Under the pieces are notes generated by a model that was not told where the DNA came from, did not search any database, and worked only from the letters and a program-made list of their open reading frames with translations. A stretch of DNA of 37,420 bases. Source: Leyella lascolaii. Lineage in GTDB: Bacteria; Bacteroidota; Bacteroidia; Bacteroidales; Bacteroidaceae. Within the stretch, counting starts at the first letter, position 1, and every line of letters starts with the position of its first letter. Shown one piece after another: positions 9,088-15,988 of the stretch. The stretch is taken from positions 410,026 to 447,445 of the forward strand of contig NZ_LT556036.1 of assembly GCF_900079775.1 (NCBI RefSeq), given 5' to 3'. The position numbers and the translations under genes are program-made.

Positions 9088-10128
9088 TCAGTTTGACAGT
9101 TTTTGTCTTATTGTATCGGAGTACCACACTTTTGTTTTCCCCGAATCATCAGAATATATGAAATACGCCATGATTTCCGTGTTATTTTTCAATATCAGTT
9201 TGGCTTTTTCAACCCCCATCACCATAAATGCGGTGGCGTACGCATCTGCAGTGGCACAGTCTTTGGCAAGTACGGTTGCTGAAAGCAGGCTGTGCTGTAC
9301 AGGTCTCCCTGTCTTGGGATCTATCGTATGGGCATATTTTTTCCCATTCTTATAATAGAAATTTCTATAGTTACCGCTTGTCGCCATTGCCATGTCTTTT
9401 ACTTTCAATACAGCCTGAATGTCTCTGTTTACATTCAAAGTGTCATCCACAGGCTTGCTTATGCCTATTCTCCATGGTTGTTGTTGGCTGTTAATACCGC
9501 GTGTGACAACTTCTCCGCCTATTTCAACCATGTAGTTCTTCACTCCTTGCGATTCCAAATATCTTGCAACCATATCAGATCCATAGCCTTTTGCGATGGC
9601 ACTACAGTCAAGCATTATCCTGTTATCTTTCTTTATAATCTCTCCCTTGCCGTCAGTCTTGATATATTTTACTTTCTGATATCCTGTTATGGATAACAAA
9701 CTGTCTATTTGACTTTGTACCGGCATTTTCCCTTTTTTGAATCCGAATCCCCAGGCGTTTACTAATGGAGCCACAGTTATGTCGAACGCACCGTCTGTCT
9801 TTTGGGCAATGTCCTGAGCAAGATTGAAAACATCTAAAAACATCTCGTCTGGCTCGACATGTTCGTTGCGGTTTATTCTGGATATTGTTGAGTTTTTGTT
9901 GAACATGGAGAGTGAGTTGTCAACTTCTTTCATTGCAGCAAGTATTCCTTCACCAAGGTTCTTGTCACATTGGTATGTAACGTTGTATATGGTTCCGAAA
10001 ATCATTCCGCTATCATGCTGATATGGCATGTTGCGCTGTTTTCTGACAATCAGCACCGTACCCACAATTAGGAATATCAGAAACAGTATTTGTCCTATAT
10101 TTTTTCTGTTATATCTGTTCTTATTCAT
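9088..10128 (-). CDS. apbE: FAD:protein FMN transferase (ApbE)
   Basis: ApbE uses FAD to attach FMN covalently to Thr/Ser of target flavoproteins such as RnfG/NqrC, on the periplasmic side. The 346-residue protein has an N-terminal membrane anchor (about 12-27) rather than a clear lipobox. Family motifs include AWGFGFKKG, the block DCSAIAKGYGSDMVARYLES, IGGEVVTRG, HTIDPKTGRPV, and the flavin/metal region TADAYATAFMVMG. It follows the DUF6048 gene by 3 nt and precedes the Crp-type gene by 8 nt. The target flavoprotein is not encoded in the window. Confidence 0.93.
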   Translation of the reverse strand: MNKNRYNRKNIGQILFLIFLIVGTVLIVRKQRNMPYQHDSGMIFGTIYNVTYQCDKNLGEGILAAMKEVDNSLSMFNKNSTISRINRNEHVEPDEMFLDVFNLAQDIAQKTDGAFDITVAPLVNAWGFGFKKGKMPVQSQIDSLLSITGYQKVKYIKTDGKGEIIKKDNRIMLDCSAIAKGYGSDMVARYLESQGVKNYMVEIGGEVVTRGINSQQQPWRIGISKPVDDTLNVNRDIQAVLKVKDMAMATSGNYRNFYYKNGKKYAHTIDPKTGRPVQHSLLSATVLAKDCATADAYATAFMVMGVEKAKLILKNNTEIMAYFIYSDDSGKTKVWYSDTIRQKLSN

Positions 10129-10131
10129 GAT

Positions 10132-10830
10132 TTAAAGTTCAAATGCCACATTAAACGTTCCTCCAAGTCTTGTGCCTCCTTGCTTTCCATAGCCGGGCAC
10201 GTACCATGTGTTCCCTATGTTGCCGTCGTCATGAATCAGACGTCTTTTATATCTGAAACTCCATCCGAGTCTTATGGGACCCCATATTTTTGCGTCAAGT
10301 CCGAATACCGCTTCTAACCAATGATAGCTTGCTTTGATTCCTTTTGCGGAATATTCAACATTGTCTCCCCACACTGGGTCGCTTATATCGTTTCCTTCAA
10401 CATCGAACTTAAAGGATGTGTAGGCATATCTGACTCCTCCGTAAATTCTGTAAATGTCGTGTTTGTTCTTCATAAGATTAAAGTCTACACCTACTCTTCC
10501 GTATGGAGCACTTGTCTTGTATGACAGTTTCGATATTATGTTTTCAGTGTCTGCCTTGCCATATCCCAGTTCTATTACAGGAAAGTATCTGTCCTTCAGG
10601 TTAATGCGCAATGCCGCTTCATACTGTCCGTAGTCGCTGAATGCCAGTTGGCCTATTCCTGCAAGATCAGCAGAAACGGCAATACCACGGAAAAATGGTA
10701 TGGTGTCGGCAGGCATTTCTGTTTGGTGTCTGTTATTTTGTTGGGCAATAGTGTATGTGTTACCGGACATCAGAAATGTCAGAACTGTCGCTATCTTTAA
10801 GATATATGATAAAATGTGCTTCTGCAACAT
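10132..10830 (-). CDS. DUF6048 outer-membrane beta-barrel protein
   Basis: This 232-residue protein has a signal peptide (about 1-30, cleaved after TYTIAQ) and alternating hydrophobic strands ending in FNVAFEL, as expected for a small outer-membrane beta barrel. I recognise it as the DUF6048 family found beside DUF6452 in Bacteroidales. The start at 10830 is 71 nt inside the upstream DUF6452 gene, but a later start (M at about residue 21) would destroy the signal peptide, so the long overlap is probably real. The function is unknown. Confidence 0.75.
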   Translation of the reverse strand: MLQKHILSYILKIATVLTFLMSGNTYTIAQQNNRHQTEMPADTIPFFRGIAVSADLAGIGQLAFSDYGQYEAALRINLKDRYFPVIELGYGKADTENIISKLSYKTSAPYGRVGVDFNLMKNKHDIYRIYGGVRYAYTSFKFDVEGNDISDPVWGDNVEYSAKGIKASYHWLEAVFGLDAKIWGPIRLGWSFRYKRRLIHDDGNIGNTWYVPGYGKQGGTRLGGTFNVAFEL

Positions 10831-11266
10831 TATAAGTTACTGTATTATTATTTATTATAATTGATTCAATGGCATGTCTTGTATGTTCTACACCTGTAAT
10901 TGTATGAAAGAATGCAGGATTGCAGTCCACCGATTCGAAATGGGGTATATTCTTTTTTGCAACCTTTACTGTATCTGTAATTGTACTGCCGTTGCTTTTC
11001 TCAAATTTAAAATAGAACACATCCTCTGTTCTTGCATAACTCATCGGCAGTGATATACTGTCGGCATACTCCATTTTGTTTATTAGAACAGAATCGTCAC
11101 CTTCAGCCTGCGACAATGATGTTGTGACAGTAATAATTGTGCCGTCACTCATACCATCTCCTGCAAACTTATATTGAGCGTATACCTTATTATTGAGCGG
11201 GCAGTCAATAGAAGAACATGCGCACAAAGCTGATGCAATTGCAAAGAATATTATGAGTTTCCGCAT
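10760..11266 (-). CDS. DUF6452 lipoprotein
   Basis: This is a 168-residue predicted lipoprotein: signal peptide MRKLIIFFAIASALCAC with lipobox L-C-A-C (Cys17), followed by SSIDCPLNN. The mature part is beta-rich and matches the DUF6452 family as I recall it. It overlaps the upstream glycosyltransferase gene by 16 nt and the downstream DUF6048 gene by 71 nt. The two DUFs usually travel together and may form an outer-membrane pair (inference). No function is known. Confidence 0.75.
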   Translation of the reverse strand: MRKLIIFFAIASALCACSSIDCPLNNKVYAQYKFAGDGMSDGTIITVTTSLSQAEGDDSVLINKMEYADSISLPMSYARTEDVFYFKFEKSNGSTITDTVKVAKKNIPHFESVDCNPAFFHTITGVEHTRHAIESIIINNNTVTYNVAEAHFIIYLKDSDSSDISDVR

Positions 11267-12216
11267 CTCAGCATTTTTTCTATTTGATAATCATTGCGTG
11301 TCTGCGAAGTACGGCTTACAAGATCGCCTATAAAACCTGTCAGAAACAGCTGTGTACCAATCATCATCATTGTAAGGGCTATATAGAAATATGGCGATTC
11401 TGTAACAAGACGCTGTGGTACACCATTGGACAGACACCAAAGCTTTTCTGCTCCTATAATCATTGCGGAAATCAGACCTATTAGAAAAACTATGGTGCCT
11501 AAAAATCCGAATACGTGCATAGGCTTCTTTCCGAAATTGTTGAGGAACCATAATGTGATAAGGTCTAAGTAGCCGTTGAAAAATCTATTTAGGCCGAATT
11601 TTGATTTTCCGTATTTGCGCGCTTGGTGATGCACAACTTTTTCGCCTATCTTATCGAATCCTGCATTTTTTGCAATGTACGGTATATATCTATGCATCTC
11701 ACCGTATACCTCTATGTTTTTCACCACTTCACTGCGATACGCTTTCAGTCCGCAATTGAAATCATGCAGATTGTGTATTCCGCTTATCTTCCTTGCTGTA
11801 GCGTTGAATAGTTTTGTCGGTATTGTCTTTGAAAGTGGGTCGTAGCGTTTCTGCTTATATCCTGACACCAGATCATAGCCGTCTTCCGTTATCATTCTGT
11901 ATAGTTCCGGTATCTCGTCAGGAGAGTCCTGAAGGTCTGCGTCCATTGTTATCACAACATTTCCCTTGGCTTCTTTGAAACCGCAATAAAGAGCCGGGCT
12001 CTTTCCGTAATTTCTGCGGAACTTTATGCCCTTCACCTCATCGGCTTTCCTGCTGAGTTCCTCTATCACTTTCCATGAGTTGTCTGTAGAGCCGTCGTTA
12101 ACAAAAATCACTTCATAACTATAGCCGTTGTCCTTCATGACACGCGCAATCCAGTTGTAAAGTTCTGGCAGCGATTCTTCTTCGTTATATAGAGGGATTA
12201 TTACAGAGATGTCCAT
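11251..12216 (-). CDS. Family 2 glycosyltransferase (DPM1/GtrB-like)
   Basis: The 321-residue protein has an N-terminal GT-A domain (VIIPLYNEEESLPEL at 5-19; FVNDGSTDNS at 38-47; the nucleotide-sugar/metal motif DADLQD at 92-97) and two C-terminal transmembrane helices (about 233-260 and 277-302). This is the architecture of polyprenyl-phosphate hexose synthases such as GtrB/ArnC and DPM1 relatives, which make undecaprenyl-linked sugars for envelope glycans. It lies 30 nt downstream of the DUF4199 gene. The sugar donor cannot be told from sequence. Confidence 0.88.
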   Translation of the reverse strand: MDISVIIPLYNEEESLPELYNWIARVMKDNGYSYEVIFVNDGSTDNSWKVIEELSRKADEVKGIKFRRNYGKSPALYCGFKEAKGNVVITMDADLQDSPDEIPELYRMITEDGYDLVSGYKQKRYDPLSKTIPTKLFNATARKISGIHNLHDFNCGLKAYRSEVVKNIEVYGEMHRYIPYIAKNAGFDKIGEKVVHHQARKYGKSKFGLNRFFNGYLDLITLWFLNNFGKKPMHVFGFLGTIVFLIGLISAMIIGAEKLWCLSNGVPQRLVTESPYFYIALTMMMIGTQLFLTGFIGDLVSRTSQTRNDYQIEKMLRCGNS

Positions 12217-12246
12217 ATTATATAATTATAATTTTTGTTGAATCTT

Positions 12247-12789
12247 TCAGTTATTGATTTTTATTTTTCTTCCAGCACGTCTGGAGCATACAGCGGCTAT
12301 GGGAAACGCTAAAATAAAACCGATGAAAATATTTTGCATCATAAACATGAATGCCCATTGTATGGGAGTCAGCTCTGCCATCATCTTCAGTTCGTTATTT
12401 AATTCCTCAACAGGGAATCCGTTTTCCGTATATATGGGCATGATGTCATTCATCGTTTTTGTAATCATGGTCATGAACATGTTATTGTCAAGAAACATGA
12501 AATACAGATATTGCATTATCGCAAAAATTGCAGAAGCATAAAATGTAGTAAATACAGAATACGCAAAACCCCTTCTGAATGAGATGACTCCATTTAGCGC
12601 GTAGTTGCGAAAGCTTGCAAGGCGCCATCCTATAAAGAATGGGGTGGCAAGTGCCAGAATGTTGCCTAACGGAGTCTGCGGGGCATATATTACAGCTGCA
12701 AAACTTGCAGTCCATAATAGTGACAACAATGCACCGTCCTGACGTGCGAACGCTTTAAGTTGGATTAAGTTATCTAATTTAATCATCAA
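12247..12789 (-). CDS. DUF4199 integral membrane protein
   Basis: This 180-residue protein has four probable transmembrane helices (about 22-38, 42-58, 75-97 and 147-168) and matches the DUF4199 family, which in Bacteroidetes regularly precedes a DPM1-type glycosyltransferase, as here (30 nt gap). Its function is unknown; the genetic linkage suggests a role with the lipid-linked sugar made next door. It is the first gene of the operon, with a -7 box TAAGTTTG at 12818-12825. Confidence 0.8.
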   Translation of the reverse strand: MMIKLDNLIQLKAFARQDGALLSLLWTASFAAVIYAPQTPLGNILALATPFFIGWRLASFRNYALNGVISFRRGFAYSVFTTFYASAIFAIMQYLYFMFLDNNMFMTMITKTMNDIMPIYTENGFPVEELNNELKMMAELTPIQWAFMFMMQNIFIGFILAFPIAAVCSRRAGRKIKINN

Positions 12790-12817
12790 ATGAACAGATG
12801 GTTTTATAAAACATGTG

Positions 12818-12825
12818 CAAACTTA
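12818..12825 (-). promoter_or_regulatory. -7 box of DUF4199-to-crp operon
   Basis: Minus-strand TAAGTTTG matches TAnnTTTG and lies 28 nt before the ATG at 12789. No good -33 element is visible. Confidence 0.5.
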
Positions 12826-13100
12826 CACAAAATTTTCGGATTAAACATGTGTGGGATATATAAATTCACTTTCTTTAAATTCTGCGGAACGCATGCAGCT
12901 CGTTTTCAGCTCTTGCGTAAAATCGTGAATGATCGGTGCACCCGGAATAATTGGAAAGGTTTGAGACAGGCAGGTTTTGTTTATATATATAAATAGGTGA
13001 CATGTTGAATATAAATGATTGCGCGGGCTAATAATATTGTAAAATAAGTTAAAATGCCAATACCTGACTCCATAATACATTGTAATTTAAACTTTATTGT
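12826..13100. other. Intergenic, no gene seen
   Basis: This is AT-rich spacer between the divergent DUF4199 promoter and the SRP RNA promoter. The short frames in it have no domain or coding character. I see no repeat or riboswitch here. Confidence 0.5.
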
Positions 13101-13108
13101 TACCTTTG
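13101..13108 (+). promoter_or_regulatory. -7 box of SRP RNA promoter
   Basis: TACCTTTG matches the consensus. It is followed by GCACCCGCAA, which nearly repeats the sequence after the tRNA-Lys -7 box (TACCTTTGCACTCGCAT), suggesting a shared start-site context for stable RNAs. Confidence 0.65.
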
Positions 13109-13120
13109 CACCCGCAATAC

Positions 13121-13216
13121 GGGTAAGTCTTGCACGGCCAGCTCCCTTCGAATCCTCCAGGACGGGAACGTAGCAAAGGTAGTTGGTTGTAGCGGCGCGA
13201 TGTAAGTAGCTTACCC
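13121..13216 (+). ncRNA. ffs: Signal recognition particle 4.5S-type RNA
   Basis: This is the small bacterial SRP RNA that binds Ffh and targets membrane proteins. The ends pair (GGGTAAG at 13121-13127 with CTTACCC at 13210-13216), and the apical domain IV is clear: CCAGGACGGGAACGTAGCA (13157-13175) carries the G-rich tetraloop region and the A-C-AGCA asymmetric loop of the Ffh-binding site. The length of about 96 nt is normal. It has its own -7 promoter and lies 4 nt before tRNA-Thr, so the two are probably cotranscribed and then separated by RNase P. Confidence 0.85.
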
Positions 13217-13220
13217 ACCC

Positions 13221-13294
13221 GCCTCTTTAGCTCAGTTGGCCAGAGCACGTGATTTGTAATCTCGGGGTCGTTGGTTCGAATCCGACAAGAGGCT
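13221..13294 (+). tRNA. tRNA-Thr (anticodon TGT)
   Basis: A complete cloverleaf is seen: acceptor GCCTCTT/AAGAGGC perfectly paired, D arm GCTC/GAGC, T arm GTTGG/CCGAC, and anticodon loop TTTGTAA with anticodon TGT at 13255-13257, reading ACA/ACN. The discriminator is T and no CCA is encoded. In the anticodon stem CGTGA/TCTCG position 29-41 is a U-U mismatch. It starts 4 nt after the SRP RNA and is followed by a strong terminator. Confidence 0.95.
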
Positions 13295-13302
13295 CAGAAT
13301 AG

Positions 13303-13346
13303 AAAGAGACTAATACAAGGGTAGTGCTTGTATTAGTCTCTTTTTT
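13303..13346 (+). terminator. Terminator of ffs-tRNA-Thr transcript
   Basis: A perfect 14-bp inverted repeat (13306-13319 with 13327-13340, 7-nt loop) is extended by A/T pairs and followed by six T. It begins just after the tRNA-Thr gene. Confidence 0.9.
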
Positions 13347-13423
13347 CGTGTTAAGTATGGCGGTGCCGGTTCATTCTATATGATTTCTTTTATTTATACT
13401 TATAGCGGGGTATTCATAACAGA

Positions 13424-13455
13424 AAAAGGATGTGCCTATTCTGACACATCCTTTT
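13424..13455 (-). terminator. Terminator of tRNA-Lys pair
   Basis: On the minus strand an 11-bp hairpin (13424-13434 with 13445-13455) ends in a T run, directly after the second tRNA-Lys. The hairpin arm resembles the 3' acceptor strand of the tRNA (AAGGATGT). Confidence 0.7.
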
Positions 13456-13456
13456 G

Positions 13457-13529
13457 TACATCCTTAGGGATTCGAACCCTAGACCCACTGATTAAGAGTC
13501 AGTTGCTCTACCAACTGAGCTAAGGATGC
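13457..13529 (-). tRNA. tRNA-Lys (anticodon CTT), copy 2
   Basis: This 73-nt tRNA is identical to the copy at 13551-13623. The acceptor is GCATCCT/AGGATGT with a G1-U72 wobble, discriminator A and no encoded CCA. The anticodon stem ACTGA/TCAGT encloses CTCTTAA, anticodon CTT (decodes AAG). It lies 21 nt downstream of copy 1 in the same transcript, and a terminator follows at once. Confidence 0.95.
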
Positions 13530-13550
13530 TCATTTTGGGATTTGCATTTG

Positions 13551-13623
13551 TACATCCTTAGGGATTCGAACCCTAGACCCACTGATTAAGAGTCAGTTGC
13601 TCTACCAACTGAGCTAAGGATGC
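13551..13623 (-). tRNA. tRNA-Lys (anticodon CTT), copy 1
   Basis: This is the first of two identical tandem tRNA-Lys genes. Same cloverleaf and anticodon CTT as copy 2. It is preceded by a near-consensus promoter at 13668-13699. The two copies share only a few extra bases at the 3' side, so the duplication unit was scarcely longer than the tRNA. Confidence 0.95.
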
Positions 13624-13667
13624 AGCATAAATATTACTATTATTTGCTCATTTCCAAAATGCGAGTG

Positions 13668-13699
13668 CAAAGGTACTTCCTTTTGGGTAAATAACCAAA
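13668..13699 (-). promoter_or_regulatory. Promoter of tRNA-Lys pair
   Basis: On the minus strand TTTG (13696-13699), a 20-nt spacer and TACCTTTG (13668-13675) form a full match to the Bacteroidetes sigma-ABfr consensus, 45 nt before the first tRNA-Lys. Confidence 0.8.
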
Positions 13700-13746
13700 T
13701 ATTTTCGACTTTTTTTTGAAAAATATTGTGATTGGATAAAATTTAT

Positions 13747-13779
13747 ATTGTCATAGGCAATATAACAGGATTATATTCG
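13747..13779 (+). promoter_or_regulatory. Weak promoter candidate for lipoprotein-cdd
   Basis: ATTG (13747-13750), a 21-nt spacer and TATATTCG (13772-13779), each one base off consensus, lie just before the ATG at 13791. Confidence 0.3.
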
Positions 13780-13790
13780 TTTCATTTTTA

Positions 13791-15308
13791 ATGAAGGCAG
13801 AATATATATATATACTTATAGTACTTATAGTATCACATGTCATTTGCAGTTGTGACGATGAGGATTCGTTCAGTATGTCCACGTCAGACACTCTTACTTT
13901 TTCTACGGATACTATTAAATTAGATACTGTATTTTCAACAGTACCGTCATCAACGCGTTCTTTCTGGGTCTACAATAAGTCCGGTAGCGGATTGCGCAAT
14001 ATAAATGTCCGTTTGGAAAACGGCAATCAAGCCGGGTTTCGTGTGAATGTCGATGGAACATACCTGAGTCCGTCGTCAGGTTTCCAGGCAAATGGCATAG
14101 AAGTAAGAAATAAAGACAGCATACGCGTATTTGTCGAGCTTACATCTCCAGTTAACAATGGAGATAAGCCATTGAAAATAGAAGACAACATTGTATTCAC
14201 ACTTGAAAGCGGAATCCGGCAAAAAGTGAATTTGACGGCATATTCATGGGATGCTACAATAATGAAAAATGTTGTTATAGACAATGATTCAATATTTGAC
14301 AGTGTTTCCAAACCTATTGTCGTTTATGGTGGCATAACTGTAACCGACGGCTCAACTTTGACAATATCCCCCGGCACAACTATATATTTTCACGGTGACG
14401 CAGGCATGAATGTTTACGGTAAACTGAATTGTCAGGGGGAGGCAGGACGTGAAATAACTTTAAGGGGCGATCGTCTTGACAATATGTTCGACTATCTTCC
14501 TTACGACTATGTTAGCGGACAGTGGCTTGGTATAAGATTTTACGAGACTTCATACGATAACGAAATCAGATACACCGATATACATGGTACGTTTGATGGC
14601 ATAAGGGTGGATTCTGCTGATGTTTCAAGACCGAAACTCGTTATTGAAAACAGCACCATACACAATTGTCAGGGATATGCTCTTACAGCAGAGAGCTCAA
14701 ACTTAATTATAAAAAATTGCGAGTTCACCAATACACTGCATAATTGCATAGCAATAAAAGGTGGGAAAACAGATATAAATAACTGCACATTCGCTCAGTT
14801 TTATCCGTTCGATTCGAACAGGGGCAGCGCATTCTATTTTTCTGAGGACAAGTATCCTCAAAGCTCTCTCATATGTGCAAACTCCATTATTACCGGATAT
14901 GCTGATGATGAAATGATGATACAGACAGCAAGTGATGAGGAGGAAAAAACGGCAGCATATCTGTTTGACCATTGCATAATACGCACACCCAAGATAACAA
15001 CTGAGGACAGTGTGCGGTTTGCCAATGTCATATTTGAGGAATATGAGGACACTGTTAAAACCGGAGTGAAACATTTCCGTAAGATCGATTCGCAGAATCT
15101 CAGATACGACTTCCGGTTGGATAGCATCTCACCAGCCATAAACGCCGCAGACCCGGCTACCGCTACGTTATATGACAGATATGGCACGAAAAGGGATGAG
15201 AGACCTGACATTGGAGCATATGAGTATTTTATGAAATCTGAACATAAAAGATACCGCAATGAAAGAAAAAGAAATCAAAATTACAATCAGAAGTTGCGAC
15301 GTCTCTGA
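13791..15308 (+). CDS. Surface lipoprotein with right-handed beta-helix
   Basis: This 505-residue protein has a lipoprotein signal peptide (lipobox I-C-S-C, Cys21) followed at once by DDED, which resembles the acidic lipoprotein export signal that sends Bacteroidetes lipoproteins to the cell surface. An N-terminal Ig-like region (about 40-150) is followed by parallel beta-helix repeats (about 170-400: FDGIRVDSADV, LVIENSTIHNCQGYAL, LIIKNCEFTNTLHNCIAIKGG). The family end DIGAYEY (about 475-481) is followed by a 24-residue Lys/Arg-rich tail encoded inside cdd (50-nt overlap). The carbohydrate ligand or substrate is unknown; polysaccharide-lyase-like folds are the main comparison. Confidence 0.82.
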   Translation: MKAEYIYILIVLIVSHVICSCDDEDSFSMSTSDTLTFSTDTIKLDTVFSTVPSSTRSFWVYNKSGSGLRNINVRLENGNQAGFRVNVDGTYLSPSSGFQANGIEVRNKDSIRVFVELTSPVNNGDKPLKIEDNIVFTLESGIRQKVNLTAYSWDATIMKNVVIDNDSIFDSVSKPIVVYGGITVTDGSTLTISPGTTIYFHGDAGMNVYGKLNCQGEAGREITLRGDRLDNMFDYLPYDYVSGQWLGIRFYETSYDNEIRYTDIHGTFDGIRVDSADVSRPKLVIENSTIHNCQGYALTAESSNLIIKNCEFTNTLHNCIAIKGGKTDINNCTFAQFYPFDSNRGSAFYFSEDKYPQSSLICANSIITGYADDEMMIQTASDEEEKTAAYLFDHCIIRTPKITTEDSVRFANVIFEEYEDTVKTGVKHFRKIDSQNLRYDFRLDSISPAINAADPATATLYDRYGTKRDERPDIGAYEYFMKSEHKRYRNERKRNQNYNQKLRRL

Positions 15309-15744
15309 ATTGACAGAAGATGAACAAAGATTGATTGAAGACGCAAAAAGGGCGACAACACATGCGTTTTCTCCATACAGTCATTTCTCTGTGGGGGCTG
15401 CACTTCTGTTGGAGAACGGCAAGACCGTCATAGGAGCGAACCAGGAGAACGCGGCGTTCCCATCGGGGACATGCGCAGAAAGGTCCGCTATATTTGCCGC
15501 ACAGTCGCAATTCCCGGACAGTCCGGTAAGAATTATCGCAATAGCTGCGCAGAACAGCAATGGCTTCCTGCCGGAACCTGTAACTCCATGCGGCGCATGT
15601 CGGCAGGTGATATTAGGAATAGAGGACCGTTACGGAAAGGAAATACGCATCTTGCTGTATGGGACAAAGATGACGTATGTGATAGAGAGAGCTTCTGATC
15701 TTTTGCCTTTGTCGTTTGTGGATTCAAGTATGAGCCAATCATGA
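15259..15744 (+). CDS. cdd: Cytidine deaminase
   Basis: The enzyme deaminates cytidine and deoxycytidine for pyrimidine salvage. The 161-residue protein shows the zinc-site motifs CAE (72-74) and PCGAC (110-114) and the substrate-binding block SPYSHFSVGAAL (38-49). The ATG at 15259 gives the charged N-terminus usual in Bacteroidales Cdd and overlaps the lipoprotein gene by 50 nt in another frame. A dCMP deaminase is also encoded in this window at 5770, so both routes to dU(MP) are present. Two tandem 66-bp repeats follow the stop. Confidence 0.95.
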   Translation: MKEKEIKITIRSCDVSELTEDEQRLIEDAKRATTHAFSPYSHFSVGAALLLENGKTVIGANQENAAFPSGTCAERSAIFAAQSQFPDSPVRIIAIAAQNSNGFLPEPVTPCGACRQVILGIEDRYGKEIRILLYGTKMTYVIERASDLLPLSFVDSSMSQS

Positions 15745-15749
15745 TTTTA

Positions 15750-15881
15750 AAATAAAACAGGCTGTGCAAGGCAATATGAAAGCGGGTTCTCGTTGCTTTC
15801 GCTTGCACTGTTTTTAAATAAAACAGGCTGCGCTCGGCAATTTGATAGCAAGCTTTCATTGCTCTCGCTTGCACTGTTTTT
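15750..15881 (+). repeat. Two tandem 66-bp hairpin repeats
   Basis: Two head-to-tail units (15750-15815 and 15816-15881) share AAATAAAACAGGCTG, CGGCAAT-like, TTGCT, TCGCTTGCACTGTTTTT. Each holds an internal inverted repeat (for example GCAAT/ATTGC in unit 2; GTGCAAG/CTTGCAC in unit 1) and ends in a T run, so they may act as terminators of cdd. They belong to the same family as the units at 34483-34790. Confidence 0.75.
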
Positions 15882-15945
15882 GCCAAAAAATATATGATAA
15901 CATCTGTTTTTTAGATTTCAACGTCTCTGATTGTATTTTTTTTAG

Positions 15946-15953
15946 TACATTTG
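15946..15953 (+). promoter_or_regulatory. -7 box of mmdA promoter
   Basis: TACATTTG matches TAnnTTTG and lies 35 nt before the mmdA ATG. A -33 TTTG is not evident. Confidence 0.55.
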
Positions 15954-15988
15954 CAATCCACTAAAAAGATGAGAAATAAATTTAAATT

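Noticed and set aside
9080..9127. Upstream ATG for the Crp-like gene at 9127
   Set aside because: It would overlap apbE by 40 nt and add a lysine-rich stretch not typical of the family; the ATG at 9079 follows the apbE stop neatly. Not fully excluded.
12790..12996. Short plus-strand frame upstream of the SRP RNA
   Set aside because: No domain, no promoter, overlaps the divergent operon's promoter region.
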